Origin: Phoronis australis
Lineage: Eukaryota > Phoronida > Phoronidae
Assembly: GCA_002633005.1 (NCBI GenBank)
Contig: NMRA01000615.1
Span: 127,419-191,418 of the forward strand
Direction: 5' to 3'
Length of the DNA stretch: 64,000 nt
Program-made: the position numbers and the translations under genes
Notes under the pieces: model-generated
The model's input: the letters and a program-made list of their open reading frames with translations, nothing else
What the model was told of the DNA's origin: nothing
The model's database searches: none
Part shown: positions 12,501 through 23,157 of the stretch, piece after piece
Layout of the letters: the number at the start of each line of letters is the position of its first letter
Position numbering within the stretch: the first letter of the stretch is position 1

Positions 12501-15500
12501 TGCTGTTTTTTCGCTTTGCTTTCAATAAAGACAGACCCTCTTCAACGAAATTAATCAACTACTTGTCAAGTGTTTTGTTCTACGTTCAAATTGGCTATCC
12601 ATCAAACATGTTTTTTGTTGGATGCGTTTATTTACGACAAACGCTGCATTTTTGTTTTCAGGTCAGTCCTGTGACTGCCCGGCCAACTACACCGGTCTGT
12701 TGTGTGAGGTATCACCACCCACTGGCACAGTTGACACAGTGCGCCCCCTGTCGTCTGGTCTGTCCAGCGTGCACACAGTGGGTATTGTAGTCACCTGTGT
12801 ACTTCTTGTCATCGTTGTGATTTTCGCCACTCTCTACTTTTGTAAATGGAATGGGTAAGTAACTACGGTGACAGTAGAACAGGGGCCTGTTTCAAGAAAC
12901 TGACTTCAGTTAATTTTTTATTAAGTCTTACTCAACTTCCAAACTTTGCAACTTCTACGTACCGTAAGTTAATAAAAATTAAGACAAAACTTAAGTCACA
13001 AACAAACTTAAGTCAAACTTATTATCTCCTTCTTGAAATGGACTTGACACAAAGTTTTATCTTAAAATTGACCGAAACATAAGATTTGTCTTATCTAAGT
13101 CACTTTTCATGGAACTGGCCTCAGAATCTCGTCAAAGTTGTTTCAGGAGTTTGCCATAGCAATGACGAGTAGACGTTCCTATCGCCCATTGTTGAGCAAT
13201 GTTATGATCAAACTCCGCCAACTGATAGGTCTCAGCCCTGCCCTGAGTTGTATAGTGGAGGCTGTTACTTCTTGTGATGGTTGACTCAATCCTCACTAGG
13301 TGGTGCTTATGAAGAAATTGTTGCCGTCTTTTTAATGTCTTGGAGTAGATTGAGAATACAAAGCAGTTCCTCAGCGTTGAGTTTGCTAATGTTATAAGAG
13401 ATTCTGATGACTACCTGAATGCAGGTCTTTCTACAGGTAGGTTACACTTGCGCCACCCAGGCCTTCATGCAGCGTACGTCCTGGGCGTCCAAATGGACGC
13501 CCCAGCACTAATATGGACGCCCTGGCAAGGACGCCCAATGTATCATTTGGACGCCCACTGTCAATAGGAATCTTTCAAGTTTGGACACACACATTGTAAT
13601 GATTACTAGGAAGCCTCTGAAGGCTCACAGTGGGGGCTCTTTTTCAAAGCAGGAAGAAATATACATTGTATATACAAAGTATATACAATGTTGCTATGCT
13701 CACACTTGGTTGATAGCATTATAAAAGTCTTGGTCTACACCAATTTTTTATTAAAAATGCTCACTACAGAAGGCTGTTTTGTAAACTTAGATGAAAAACC
13801 TTGGTCTATGGATTTTTTTGTAAAAAAAATCTGTGTGTTTGGGATTGCTGGGGATGGGGGGTTACGCGTCGGAATTATGGACGCCCTGGAATATAGGGAA
13901 CCTCATTTTGGACACCCTATTTTCGAAATCCTGGATGAAGGCCTGGCGCCACCTAGTGTTTCGAGTTCTTCATTATCATTAGTGTCACCAAAATATGTCC
14001 ACGAGAGTATTGAATGACATTGATTTTTTTCTTGTCTCATTTTTGTGATGTTGCTTACTGCTTTGGCAGCTGGAAATGTTTTGTCAAATTTTTCATGTTT
14101 GGACATTTTTGCTTTTGACATAAATTTCAGAAAATAGCTTCAATACTGACCACATTGTACAAGACAGCAAATTAAAAGCAGAATCTTTAATTGTTACTTT
14201 AACTACAGTTATTATCCAGTGCAAAACATCAAGACCAGGTTCTAGATTGATAATTACCCACTCCCCCTTCTAGCAATAATAGTAACTGTGAAGTCTGGAG
14301 TGAGGCCTCGCACATGACATAATACATCCAGTCAGTGTGATATAACACATCACATAATACAGACCATCAATGTGATACCACAACACATAATACAGACCGT
14401 CAAAGTGATAGCACATCACATAATATAGACAGTTAGTGTGATAGCACATCACATAATACAGACCATCAATGTGATACCACAACACATAATACAGACCGTC
14501 AATGTGATAACACATCACATAATACAGAAAACAATAAAAGTATAAACTTTCACCAATTTGGCACGCAACATTGTAGGAAAGCGACATTTTTCTCACTTTT
14601 TTACCGTAAAACAGTGGGAAACTGTGATCATAATATATTGTCCATAGTTTCCCACAGTTTTCCTCAAGAGCAACACCAGGTGTCGCTGAAGCTTGAAAAT
14701 ATTGGCAAAGCATGGCTTGCAAATCTCAATTAAGTGCAGTAAATAATAAAAGAACATTTTTACGACTACCTTTGAAGCTGTGGAACTCCCACATGTGTCC
14801 TTAAAACTTTCGTTGTTTTGTCTATCAATTACCATCGTAAATCACTATTGATTTTCAGTTAACTGCCCTCACATTCCCGTTTTTTGATCAATTGATACAA
14901 TAGTCAATAAAGGTAGACACAGCTTTGTTTACAGGTGATGGATCATTACTGCTAGTGTTGAAAGTGAGTGCACGTAGTGGTGCTGACAGTTCAATTTGTA
15001 TCAGTCTTAGCATCAGGAATTTAATGTGAAACACTTTCTACTTAACTCATGCAGTGATCAGATGATGCCGAGTGTGTAGGTATGTTTGTGAAGACAGTAC
15101 CAGTTTTCAGTTTGATTATACCCATTTTCATATTACACCTGGCCTTTAAAACTATTCGCGCTTATTGTAAATTGTTTTTGTTTTTTTCAAGTTAACATAC
15201 AGTCACCTTATTGAGGTACAGCAGTTTTCAAAAAAGACTGGGCTACGTCGAAATTTGACAAAGTTTTCACGCACAAAACTGTTACTTAATTTACACTTTC
15301 TTATTTTCAGCTAGAATTTGTTTCAGTTCTGGCTAAATTTCCATAAAATCTTAACAGGCGTTGTTTCCAGCCATGTTCTAGAAATTGTGACAACTTGCTG
15401 CGCAAGTCCATTACATGAATAAAGATTTAGCAACTGGACGCTATAATGTCGCATTAGACTGCGACAAAAGAAATGCTATTTTATTGTGACAAGAGTTCAA

Positions 15501-16642
15501 CTAAATGGCCAAACAGTTCGGTCTGGCATGATGTTTATCTAGAATTTTGGAACAGAGTTCTGTCAAAGTCTGTCTAATTCATTTTGAAAAGTGTACTTAA
15601 AAGCAATTTTTTAAGTCTCCCAAATATTGTGTCATGTGTACCAAACAATGCCCATCATGAGATACTTTCATTTCGCAGCCATCGCTACAACTTTCTCCGT
15701 CAAGTTGCACGTTTCCACCGCCGTGCTACAAAAGGTGGCGACACTGAAGATGCCGAGAGGTTGGTGTTTGAAACATACCATGCTGGCCAGTCCATCGACG
15801 TAAGTGAATGGTATTCATGAACTGGGGTCAAAATAGTGCTAAGTCATCTTCAAGGTGGACCAGTAGTAACCTGTGACTAATTCCCAGGAAGAGCTCATGT
15901 AGAGAGAGTTTGTCTTTTAACAGGACTCATTTTGTCAACCTGCAGGTCATTGATGTGACCTTTTTTGTACAAAATTCATTTCATTTTTAGCTCTTGTCAG
16001 TGAGTGAGGTTTGGTGACCTCATTTTCTGCTTTGCAACCTGGGAATTTTGCCGGTCATGTTTGACCAGTCGAAGTTATGCTAAATATTGAGCCCTGGTTA
16101 TCTAAATATAAGAATAGCAATAAGCTGTAGATAGGGATTTTCAAGGAGTGTTGCTTCACTAGCGCCACATAGTACCAACGTGTAAATTCAAATGTGTAAA
16201 TTCTCCTGTCCAACCCACCGAGTGATTTGCTTGGCATCAATTAGTCTCTCAACTTGTTTTAAAACCTTTAGCAACTTTCAGTTCTCCTTATATTCCCATC
16301 GTCGCAATATACTGCACTTCTTTACTTAAATAGATAATAATGAGCCTGCAAATTCCACTTTAATTTCTTGCAGTTTTCTCCCTTGAAAATATTCTACAAT
16401 GAATAGACTAAGTGCTCTCTTTATCCTGTTAGAATTCACCAGAGCCTGTCAAGAAGTCAGAGAAACGATCGTCTCTCGGCAGCAGTGAACTGAGCACGAC
16501 TTCACAGACAGATGTCACTACGGATCCCGAGATGTCGACAGACTCGTCCGAGTCACCCCGTGATGTCAATCAACTTCTTCCTGGAGTTCACAAGACGAGA
16601 AGACTGAGCAATTTACCAGCCTTAATGAAGCGGGAAACTTAA
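429..16642 (+). CDS. LDL receptor family protein (LDLR/LRP-like), 3' nine exons; 5' end lies outside the window
   Basis: Single-pass endocytic receptor of the LDLR/LRP family. Exons: 429-576, 2334-2492, 3235-3471, 4303-4529, 9455-9644, 11202-12316, 12662-12854, 15679-15799, 16433-16642. All have GT-AG borders and matching phases, giving 865 residues and a stop at 16640-16642. Visible order: six LDLa modules with six cysteines and the acidic C-D-x-x-x-D-C/SDE signature, one EGF, one Ca-binding EGF (DIDEC), a six-blade YWTD-type propeller on one large exon, two EGF-like modules, a membrane segment (about residues 731-752) and a 113-residue tail. The LDLa-EGF-EGF-propeller-EGF order is that of LDLR/VLDLR and of the repeating unit of LRPs. 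The membrane-proximal extra EGF and the absence of NPxY argue against a simple LDLR orthologue. Ligand and subclass cannot be told. The first LDLa exon begins in mid-protein, so upstream exons are missing. Confidence 0.9.
577..2333. other. Receptor intron
   Basis: Spacer of 1.76 kb between LDLa exons. No coding or repeat structure seen beyond AT-rich unique sequence. Confidence 0.6.
2334..2492 (+). CDS. Receptor exon: LDLa modules 2-3
   Basis: Acceptor TCTAG at 2329-2333 and donor CAG|GTGTGG at 2493; phase 2 in and out. It completes LDLa 2 (WVCDTQEDC, GADEPDSC) and holds the front half of LDLa 3. Each junction splits an arginine codon, typical of LDLa gene structure. Confidence 0.85.
2493..4302. 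other. Receptor introns at 2493-3234 and 3472-4302
   Basis: Two introns of 742 and 831 bases flanking the exon 3235-3471. No repeats or further modules seen. Confidence 0.6.
3235..3471 (+). CDS. Receptor exon: LDLa modules 3-5
   Basis: Acceptor CTATTAG ends at 3234. The donor is GAGAGAGT|GTAAGC, chosen because it keeps phase 2 and joins the half-module here (NEFLCVERV) to CIPADWVCDG in the next exon. It contains the end of LDLa 3, all of LDLa 4 and the start of LDLa 5. Confidence 0.85.
4303..4529 (+). CDS. Receptor exon: LDLa modules 5-6
   Basis: Acceptor CATATAG ends at 4302; donor TGTG|GTTAGT, phase 1. It completes LDLa 5 (VCDGMDDC) and encodes LDLa 6 (VCDGRMDC, EGSDEG). The phase changes from 2 to 1 here, where the LDLa block ends and the EGF block begins. 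Confidence 0.85.
5250..8210. repeat. Tandem array of ~150-bp monomers in a ~455-bp higher-order unit
   Basis: Three related ~150-bp monomers (A, B, C) alternate. Each contains CCTAGTGGC followed by a T-rich run, a TATCT-containing block, a GGAT..TTT..GAAAATT/AAATTTGG block, and a GACGA-TTT-GAC block before the next box. Box starts in the clean part are 6784, 6929, 7089, 7236, 7382, 7543, 7687, 7832, 7993, so steps are 144-161 bases and the three-box unit is about 455 bases. The 5250-6500 part is older and more diverged. Two segments begin with a TTTATATG-GG-CGCAT head followed by a TCCG-rich run (about 5265 and 6560), suggesting two element copies. Open frames through it are repeat by-products. 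Confidence 0.85.
6596..6630. repeat. (TCCG)n microsatellite
   Basis: About eight uninterrupted TCCG units directly after the TTTATATGGGGACGCAT head and before the first clean 150-bp monomer, continuing as imperfect GCGTCCGGC repeats to about 6672. On the other strand it is (ACGG)n. Confidence 0.9.
8488..8639. repeat. Diverged tandem pair of ~70-bp units
   Basis: Copy 1 is 8488-8557 and copy 2 is 8570-8639; both begin AACAAC-CTAGAAG. Many differences turn CG in copy 1 into TG in copy 2. Confidence 0.75.
8721..9281. mobile_element. TIR element (561 bp), MULE-like 9-bp target duplication
   Basis: The left end (8721-8740) and right end (9262-9281) are inverted repeats, each matching the corresponding arm of the 53017-53071 palindrome at 18 of 20 positions. 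Flanks are TATGGAACGT before and TATGGCACGT after, a duplication of about 9-10 bases with one change. No transposase frame inside, so it is non-autonomous. The 9-bp duplication suggests a Mutator-like superfamily, but this is inference. Confidence 0.65.
9455..9644 (+). CDS. Receptor exon: EGF and first half of a Ca-binding EGF
   Basis: Acceptor TTGTAG ends at 9454; donor ACAG|GTAAGC. The first module has NGGCSQTC and VCSCYHGYRL, an LDLR-type EGF-A. It is followed by DIDEC, the Ca-binding signature of the second module, whose last cysteines are on the next exon. Confidence 0.88.
9645..11201. other. Receptor intron
   Basis: It interrupts the Ca-binding EGF module in phase 2. AT-rich. No repeat or further coding sequence recognised. 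Confidence 0.6.
11202..12316 (+). CDS. Receptor exon: end of cbEGF, YWTD beta-propeller, EGF-C
   Basis: Acceptor TATTTCAG ends at 11201; donor ACGG|GTGAGT, phase 1. After the last cbEGF cysteines come six blade motifs of YWTD type (FYWT, YMSD, a diverged IFMT, VFWS, LFWVD, VFWTD), then an EGF module (CTHLCF, CSCPIGY) and the start of another EGF (CHNEGIC). In the LDLR family this propeller and its flanking EGFs drive acid-dependent ligand release. It is intronless here, whereas vertebrate LDLR splits the propeller over several exons. Confidence 0.9.
12317..12661. other. Receptor intron
   Basis: 345 bases inside the membrane-proximal EGF module, phase 1. Ends in a T-rich tract and TTTTCAG. 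Nothing else seen. Confidence 0.6.
12662..12854 (+). CDS. Receptor exon: last EGF and membrane segment
   Basis: Acceptor TTTTCAG ends at 12661; donor AATGG|GTAAGT, phase 2. It completes the EGF begun upstream (CDCPANYTGLLC), then a Ser/Thr/Pro linker of about 25 residues, a hydrophobic helix rich in V, I, L (about residues 731-752) and the stop-transfer KWNG. Confidence 0.9.
12882..13123. mobile_element. MITE-like element with imperfect terminal inverted repeats
   Basis: The left end GGGGCCTGTTTCAAGAAACT and the right end (TTTTCATGGAACTGGCCTC) are imperfect inverted copies. The interior is AT-rich with repeated AAGTC/GACTT words on both strands. It begins 27 bases after the splice donor at 12855. 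No clear target duplication seen. Confidence 0.5.
13450..13951. mobile_element. Putative TIR element with GGACGCCC clusters
   Basis: The left end has GCGCC-CCCAGGCCTTCATG and the right end carries the inverted form (ATGAAGGCCTGGCGCC at 13935-13950). GGACGCCC recurs near 13495, 13515, 13530, 13552 and 13878, and GGGCGTCCAAATGGACGCCC (13483-13502) is a perfect palindrome with a 4-base loop. No coding sequence. The family is not recognised. Confidence 0.45.
14311..14527. repeat. 33-bp minisatellite, about six copies
   Basis: The unit has the form CACATAATACAGACC, ATCAATGTGATA, then CCACAA or GCACAT. It lies in the intron before the cytoplasmic-tail exon. The open frame across it on the minus strand is periodic and not a gene. 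Confidence 0.85.
14528..16432. other. Receptor intronic sequence around the tail exon
   Basis: 14528-15678 and 15800-16432 are introns on either side of the exon 15679-15799. AT-rich, no repeat or gene recognised. Confidence 0.55.
15679..15799 (+). CDS. Receptor exon: membrane-proximal cytoplasmic tail
   Basis: Acceptor TTTCGCAG ends at 15678; donor ATCGAC|GTAAGT, phase 0. It encodes 40 mostly basic residues. YNFL, seven residues from the membrane, fits the clathrin-adaptor signal YxxPhi. No NPxY is present. Confidence 0.85.
16433..16642 (+). CDS. Receptor terminal exon: distal cytoplasmic tail and stop
   Basis: Acceptor CTGTTAG ends at 16432, phase 0. It encodes 69 residues rich in Ser, Thr, Asp and Glu. 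DVNQLL fits the acidic dileucine signal [DE]xxxL[LI]. RRLS near the C terminus fits a PKA-type site. The stop TAA is at 16640-16642. Confidence 0.85.
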   Translation, partial: NSPEPVKKSEKRSSLGSSELSTTSQTDVTTDPEMSTDSSESPRDVNQLLPGVHKTRRLSNLPALMKRET

Positions 16643-19600
16643 GTTTGCACTTGAAAAGTCATAGGATGCATTGCAATTGGTTGAAGATTTGAGTACCCTA
16701 ACCTTTTGATTGGTTGTTGGAAGTACTAGATTTCTGATTGGCAGCTAGTATCTAGGCCATGTGATTGGCTGGTAGGTGGCACTTTGGTTAGCTGTGTAAT
16801 GATCTAGCTGCTGGATTGGCTGGAAGGTGTATCAATGGTGTGAGTGAATATTAGCCACACAAGTGATTTTGGAGACATAGGGGTGATATTTGGCTTATTT
16901 GATCATGTGGTGAAGGCTTATGGCACTGCTTTTCTGTTTAGCAGAGTTTGGGAACGTCAGGTGCATAATTAAATAAATTGAAGCGTGCGTTTAAGGAATG
17001 CTTAATTTATGAATGGATTCTGTGCTACTTTTTATTATAAATGTTCCGGCATTGTATGGCCATCGTTCTTTGAGTATCCATATGTTGTTCAAGACCCCTT
17101 GTTGTTTCAGCCGAGATCAGATCTCTTTCTTGCTTGAGTCTCAATCAAGCAGGGAGAGCGATTGAGGCTTTTGCCACATAATTTGAAAATTCTGAGTTTT
17201 GGGTTAAACAACTCGTTATTTATCGTAAAACAATTGCTTTTCTTGTGAATAAATGGTGCTATGTTTCAGATTTTCTTTATAACCTCGCCAAAGAAAAACT
17301 TGCTATCTATTTAATTACTGTCTTACCTTTTAAATGTTTGTTGAATTGTTTCTGTTTGTCGAGTTAAATAAATTTGTTGATTTAATTTATATCTAATTTT
17401 TTCAATACAAGTTCGGTTACTTCGTTGAAGGAAAGCGCCATGTCGATGGAACTAATGGTTCCGATGTTTTTACTAAATGTTTGTTGAATTGTTTTTGTTC
17501 GTTGATTTAAATGTCTTTGTTGATATATTTTTACATTCAGTTGGCCCATTGTTGACACGTGGTGCTGAAATAAATAAATAAATAGATACCGACATTGGAA
17601 AAGTTGTAATGTGTAAATATCGTACGACTGGTTTGTGACAATGTATTGCTTATGTCTTGTTGTTGTTGCTATTTCATGTTATCACATATTTAGAGTGTGT
17701 CTGTTATGTAATATAATGATATCAGAACCTATGAATGAATTCCTTTTGTTCTTGCTGACCTAGTATAGAAACAAGCCTGGGAATACTTCAAAACCAACCA
17801 CACACAACAAATTCAATTGTGGGAGTATTGTATCAATACATTCAAGGCTTGTGGTGTTCACAATTGGCAGTTAATTGTTCTCAAAGAATGTTAGGTTACA
17901 TGTATGAACACAGTTTAATGGCCAGCTCTGTTTTTAGCATGGATCACTCAGTGAGCTATTTTTAGCAGGATCACTTAGAGGGCTATATTTTTCTTTATTA
18001 AATGAACATCAGTTTTGGGGCCAAAATGCATTTTTAGGATTGTTGTTGGTGGGATACACATTTTGTTTCTGTAAGTTTATTACAGATATTCACTTGCTGC
18101 CGTTTCCTGACTTCATAGACATTCACTGAGGTCAAGATAGTGTCTACCTTTTAAATACCCTTGAAATTGGTGCTTGGGATTCCACTCGGCGGCATGAGCA
18201 TTTGGTGGTTACTGGGAAAATGGTGGGTTCAATTTCGTCCAACTTTGAATTTCTAAAAATTATTTTTCTCACCGAGATTGTCCCTAAATCAACTTGGTCT
18301 TGAGATTTTGAAGTTTAATGTGCAATAAATACAGCTCTAAATGGTTAATTTTGAAACTAGTTTACAAGAAATCACTTTCACTTGTTTTCTTGATTTATAA
18401 AACACAAAAAGTCCAGTAATTTCAAAATCATTTACTCCTGCTTGTACATAAAAAATACAACACTGACTGAATTTAAAAATGAATGTTTACTGTTTTTACC
18501 AAGTAATTTGTTCATTTACTGAACACTGGGAAACAAAAGCAAATAATGTCCAACAGACAACACACTTCATGAAAAAGGCTACAACTGCAACTACTGTGGA
18601 TGGAGGTAGTGAAATTAATGACTGAACGGGTCTCGTATTGATCGAACTAGCCGGGGATCGGCCGAAATGACGGACATGGAATGCATGCAGCTTCCGTGCT
18701 CCAGGTTTTCTAACATTTTGAAAGATCGTTCTGAGAACTTTAACTTGGTGTCACAGAGTCCCCAAATTTTTTGAAAAGCTTGAATGTTGTCTTACAGCCA
18801 TACATGTATCTAGGTTGATGTAGTCATTGGGGTTGGGCGTCATCGTGCAGGATGCATGCTGTTATTGGGGGGGGGCAAGGTGTCTCCACTAGCCGAACTG
18901 ATCAATTACCAATTTTAGTCAACAATGCAAATAACTTCACTAGACTGTAATGAAGGATGAGTATTACCAGTAAACATTTGTAACCAAAAATAAGCAATCC
19001 ATTCTAAACTTGACAGTAAAATCGTTATAAAATAACACACAGTGCTTAGAGACACAACTACATCTAAAATGCAAAATACCAGGACTGGCTTCCATAAAAC
19101 TTGGAAACTTATCTCCTGGATAAGTTTGATGGTAGTATATGACAATAGCAATGTGATACATGAGAATGTGATTTGCTTTCTAGTGTATAACTGCTTGAAT
19201 GGAACGAAATCTTTCTACACTGATTTCGATGCCCAAAGTACTATATCCATGATGGCAATGGCAAGAAAAATGAGTGTTGTCGCAAACTACAACTATGTAG
19301 TCGGATCCCTCTCCTGGTACTTTAAAACCATCGGGGAGTTTTGAGGGGGTGTAATGGTGAACCCCTTCAAGATTGGGTCACTCCACACCAATCGCTCAAT
19401 TCGTTTTGGTGGACGATAAAAATCGTGGAAAGGAAAATGTTGAGATCAAGCGTGCTTATTAACTGTTTAGACCTAGGCACACTGCAAGAAGGAAATGCAC
19501 TTTCAAATTCGAAAGTTTGTGGGATAAATACATTCTGATGTCAATCAGAAACCATGCCTTTGAAAGTGACGGAATCGAACATTAGTTTTGCGCAAGGTTT

Positions 19601-19666
19601 AGAGCAGTAGTTTAGTGAGAAAATGTACAATTCAGATTAACTGAACCATGCAGTTATTTAAAAACA
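16643..19666. other. Tail-to-tail intergenic region with receptor 3'UTR
   Basis: Candidate polyadenylation signals for the receptor are AATAAA at 16972-16977 and 17248-17253. 16676-16819 holds five spaced ATTGG words. 17330-17395 and 17475-17530 are diverged copies of one AT-rich segment (AAATGTTTGTTGAATTGTTT). 17560-17590 is a TAAA-repeat. The open frame at 19042-19344 has no recognisable features. The minus gene's 3'UTR must lie at the right end; no signal could be assigned. Confidence 0.5.
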
Positions 19667-20043
19667 CTATGTGATGTTTTCTGAATTATCTCCCGTCTCT
19701 AGCTTCACGCCACTTAAATTGTGTCCATGTTCCTCGACATCACTAGTATCTTGCGCACAGTTCTCTTCGTCTCCAGTCCTTTTATTATTGTTGTTGGAGG
19801 TCCCTTTACTATCGTCTGCTGCCACTGACCAACCATTGCACTGATCAACACTACACGAGGCCTCCGTTTGTCCAATGTCATTGTCCTGTTTCCGATGCGC
19901 TACACTAGACACTGTGTCACCAGAGTCTTTCCTTATTTGGTCATTCGGACCAATGATTGTTCGTTTCAAGTCATTGTGCATGTCTTCATCTGCTTCGGAT
20001 GGCGGCACACTGTTGCTGTCAAATGGGTGCGCCACTGTACGAC
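19667..20043 (-). CDS. Acylated-protein exon 4 (acidic C-terminus)
   Basis: Acceptor TTTTGTAG; 124 codons and stop TAG. Rich in Asp, Glu, Ser, Thr and Asn, with no predicted fold. Plus-strand frames over it are shadows. Confidence 0.78.
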
Positions 20044-23000
20044 CTACAAAACCAGTCAGAATTATTGCTTGCTGCACGCAGACTCAGGATGGACAAAATT
20101 GTTTTGATGAACAGGTTTTTACTACGTGGAGTATGAGATAATTGTGCAAAAAGCAATATTTGTGAAAAACAAAAAATGCCCTTAAAAAAACAAATAATAT
20201 CTGGATGTGAAAAAATACAAAATGCTGGCAAAGTATTTTACAGATTTAAAATGCTTTCAGAAGGAACTGGTAACCTTCATTTTGGTACAAAAAATTCACT
20301 TTTTCTCGCAAGACCTGGTGTCCCTAAATTGAAAACATGTCCACCATTTGATCACTGATGAAAGAAGCAACGAAAGTAAAAAAAGAAAAAGAACTGCATC
20401 TTTCATCAGCAAATCAGGGTAAATAACTTTTCTGACGCATCACAAGGACATTCTCACTTAAACAACATATTATTTTCGCATCAAATAAATGGACCTTTTC
20501 TCATGAGCAGCACCGTTTTTTTGGTGCCACAATCCCATTCTAGTCAATGCCATTCTCTTCTCAAACATTTGTGTCTGCTGACATCAAACGTTCACAATGT
20601 AACAGCTGCCCGATTTTCATAAGAAAAACAAAGGGAACATTAAAATGCACATTTAATCCTGAAACCATTACACCATGTGCCCATACAAGAGTGCGTGTCT
20701 TTCCGAATGTAGAGGACTCTGAGAAACCAAGAAACTGTAGGAGCTAGCAGTGCTTAATACCAATTATTTTTCTAATCAACAAAATCAGAATATACAGGAA
20801 TATTTGGCACAACTGGGTAAGATTTTGGCAACTTTATTAAATGAAAGATAAGTTATGTAAACCAAGATTAAACTTAAAACGAAATGAATTTAATTTTCCA
20901 TTTGTGCCACATATAATCATTTAAGAAATGGAGTTCCCGAGTGAATCCTCCCTTCTAGACTTTTTTGTAATTGTGAAGTTGTTAATTAAGGCACTTGATC
21001 ACACCAAGTGTAACCTGTATTGCTTACATGTTAGTTTTGTATCAGGTGACTAAGCCCAAGAGGCTGGGAATGTACTGCATGAAATTAAGCCTGTTCTAGC
21101 TGTATTGCATTCTGGGACGCCTCCAGGTCACTAAACGCAGACATATTTGACGTATTTCGCGAACTACCAGGTATGGTCTACAGTGTCTTTGGCACAGGGA
21201 TTTGTTCTTCTGACAAGCGCGTAGAGAAATGTGAATTATGATGAAAAGAGCAGGTGATATTAAAAAGGTACGGTGTTCACGAGAAAGATGCCCTGTTAAC
21301 AAGAACGCTCATGAACAAGAACAAGTTTGGAATCATTATATTGTAAGTCACAAAAACCACAAAAATTCAATCACAGTATAGTACACTGACTAAGTCTTAA
21401 CATCACGGCTTCATGAAACTGAATGGTTATCAAGTAAATAGTAAGTCTTCACTAGCTTAGCCTAGTGCAAAATACATGGCTGACAAGTGATATTCAATTT
21501 TGTCACATTTCTCTACAAAAACAACAAATTAAGACAATTTTAGTCTGTTATTAGCATTGTTGTCGCTGTTTAGATGTCATAAACTTTTGGTAATTTCTCT
21601 ACATTACTTGTAGTAAAGTTATCAAACTTTAAAAAATGGACAAACACTATTTTGGCAACGAATTTTGAGCAAAATAAGTGGATAACTGCTACAAGTTTTC
21701 TCTAGTTCATGCTGTAATTCATAATCTATTACAAGATTATATTACTTACTTCTTCTGTCTGTGGCAGGTGTGCCGGCCCGCGAGGTGGCGCGTGACGATG
21801 CCAACGACAGTCGTTCTCGCTCGTCCATGATTTGGTCAGACATCACCTGAAATAACAATTCAGCAGGTGTCTTAAGAATAAGAAAAAGTGACACTGACAC
21901 AGAATAGGATAAAGTGTACCAACTAAACATCAAAAACTGGTGATAGTAATTTTGATGAAGTTAGAAGATTTCTAATTGAGAAGTTAACAAGTAAATTGCA
22001 AATCAGTTCTCCTTTCAGCTGCCAGGGGGCGACACAATCCCACATGCTCATTCTCTCTTCACAGCTTGCATGAAAAATTTTACACAATTCAAAGATTTTT
22101 TAATCTCCGACTCGAGTAATCGTTAAACTCGCCATCTATTCAGTTTCAAAATGAATTATAAATTATTGAAAATATTCACAATAGTAACAGCTGATAAACT
22201 GTGTGGCCATAATCACTTCTGGTGCCAACGCAAAAAGCAACAGCGGCCACGAATGGATTCGTGTTTAATAGAAAGTCACAATTTATCACATTTCAAATTT
22301 TTCAAAACATCACAGAAAAGACTCAATTGTCACATCTTCTGTGATTTTGTCAAATATGTGCGACACAATATTTGTTAGAGAAATTGATAATTTTGCAATT
22401 TGTGTAAAAAGATCATAACTCGACGCATCAAAATAACTGCAAGGCCCAGCAAATATCTCATATTTTGCCACAGAATTCTCAAAATAACATAAAATGTCAC
22501 ACAATTTCAGGCAAGGGACTGATCTGTCACAGAATGTCACCATGTCAAAGAGAATCCATTCTCTTTAACAGTCCACATGCAGTGACACCTTCTCAAACAC
22601 CACATATAAACCCCATCAGCCAAGACAAATATACAAAACTTCACAACACTGAGCTCACCATGGCTTTCATTACGGTTTTCTTGCGCCTCTCCTGCAACTT
22701 CTTTTCTCTGTCCTTCTTAGCGTCTTTCCTCTGCTCGAGGTCGCCTCGCATTGCCCGCATTTTTTTCTCCGGCGGTGGACTTGTACTCTCAGTCTGCCCA
22801 GCACTGCCATTTGCATGGCCATTTTGAACACTGACATTTTTAATGAGTCCGTTTTTCTCATGCCCGTTTGTTTGTCCATTGGCAATCTGGTTGCCTGCAA
22901 TGACAATACAAATAAAGTAAAAACAAAATTCATGGGTTATCATTATTTTTGGGGTAAATCAATACAATGAAAATATTCGGATAAAAAAGGATAGTGTCTG

Positions 23001-23110
23001 TTGTAAGTCTCATCCGGCGGATGTGTGCGGATTCCGCACACAGACTTACCCAATAACAACTTGCACTAGTGCAACTTGCCCCTCTTGAGTGTCCACACAC
23101 ACACACACAG

Positions 23111-23157
<47 letters not shown>

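Noticed and set aside
14270-14722. Tyr/Cys/His-rich periodic frame on the minus strand
   Set aside because: By-product of the 33-bp minisatellite.
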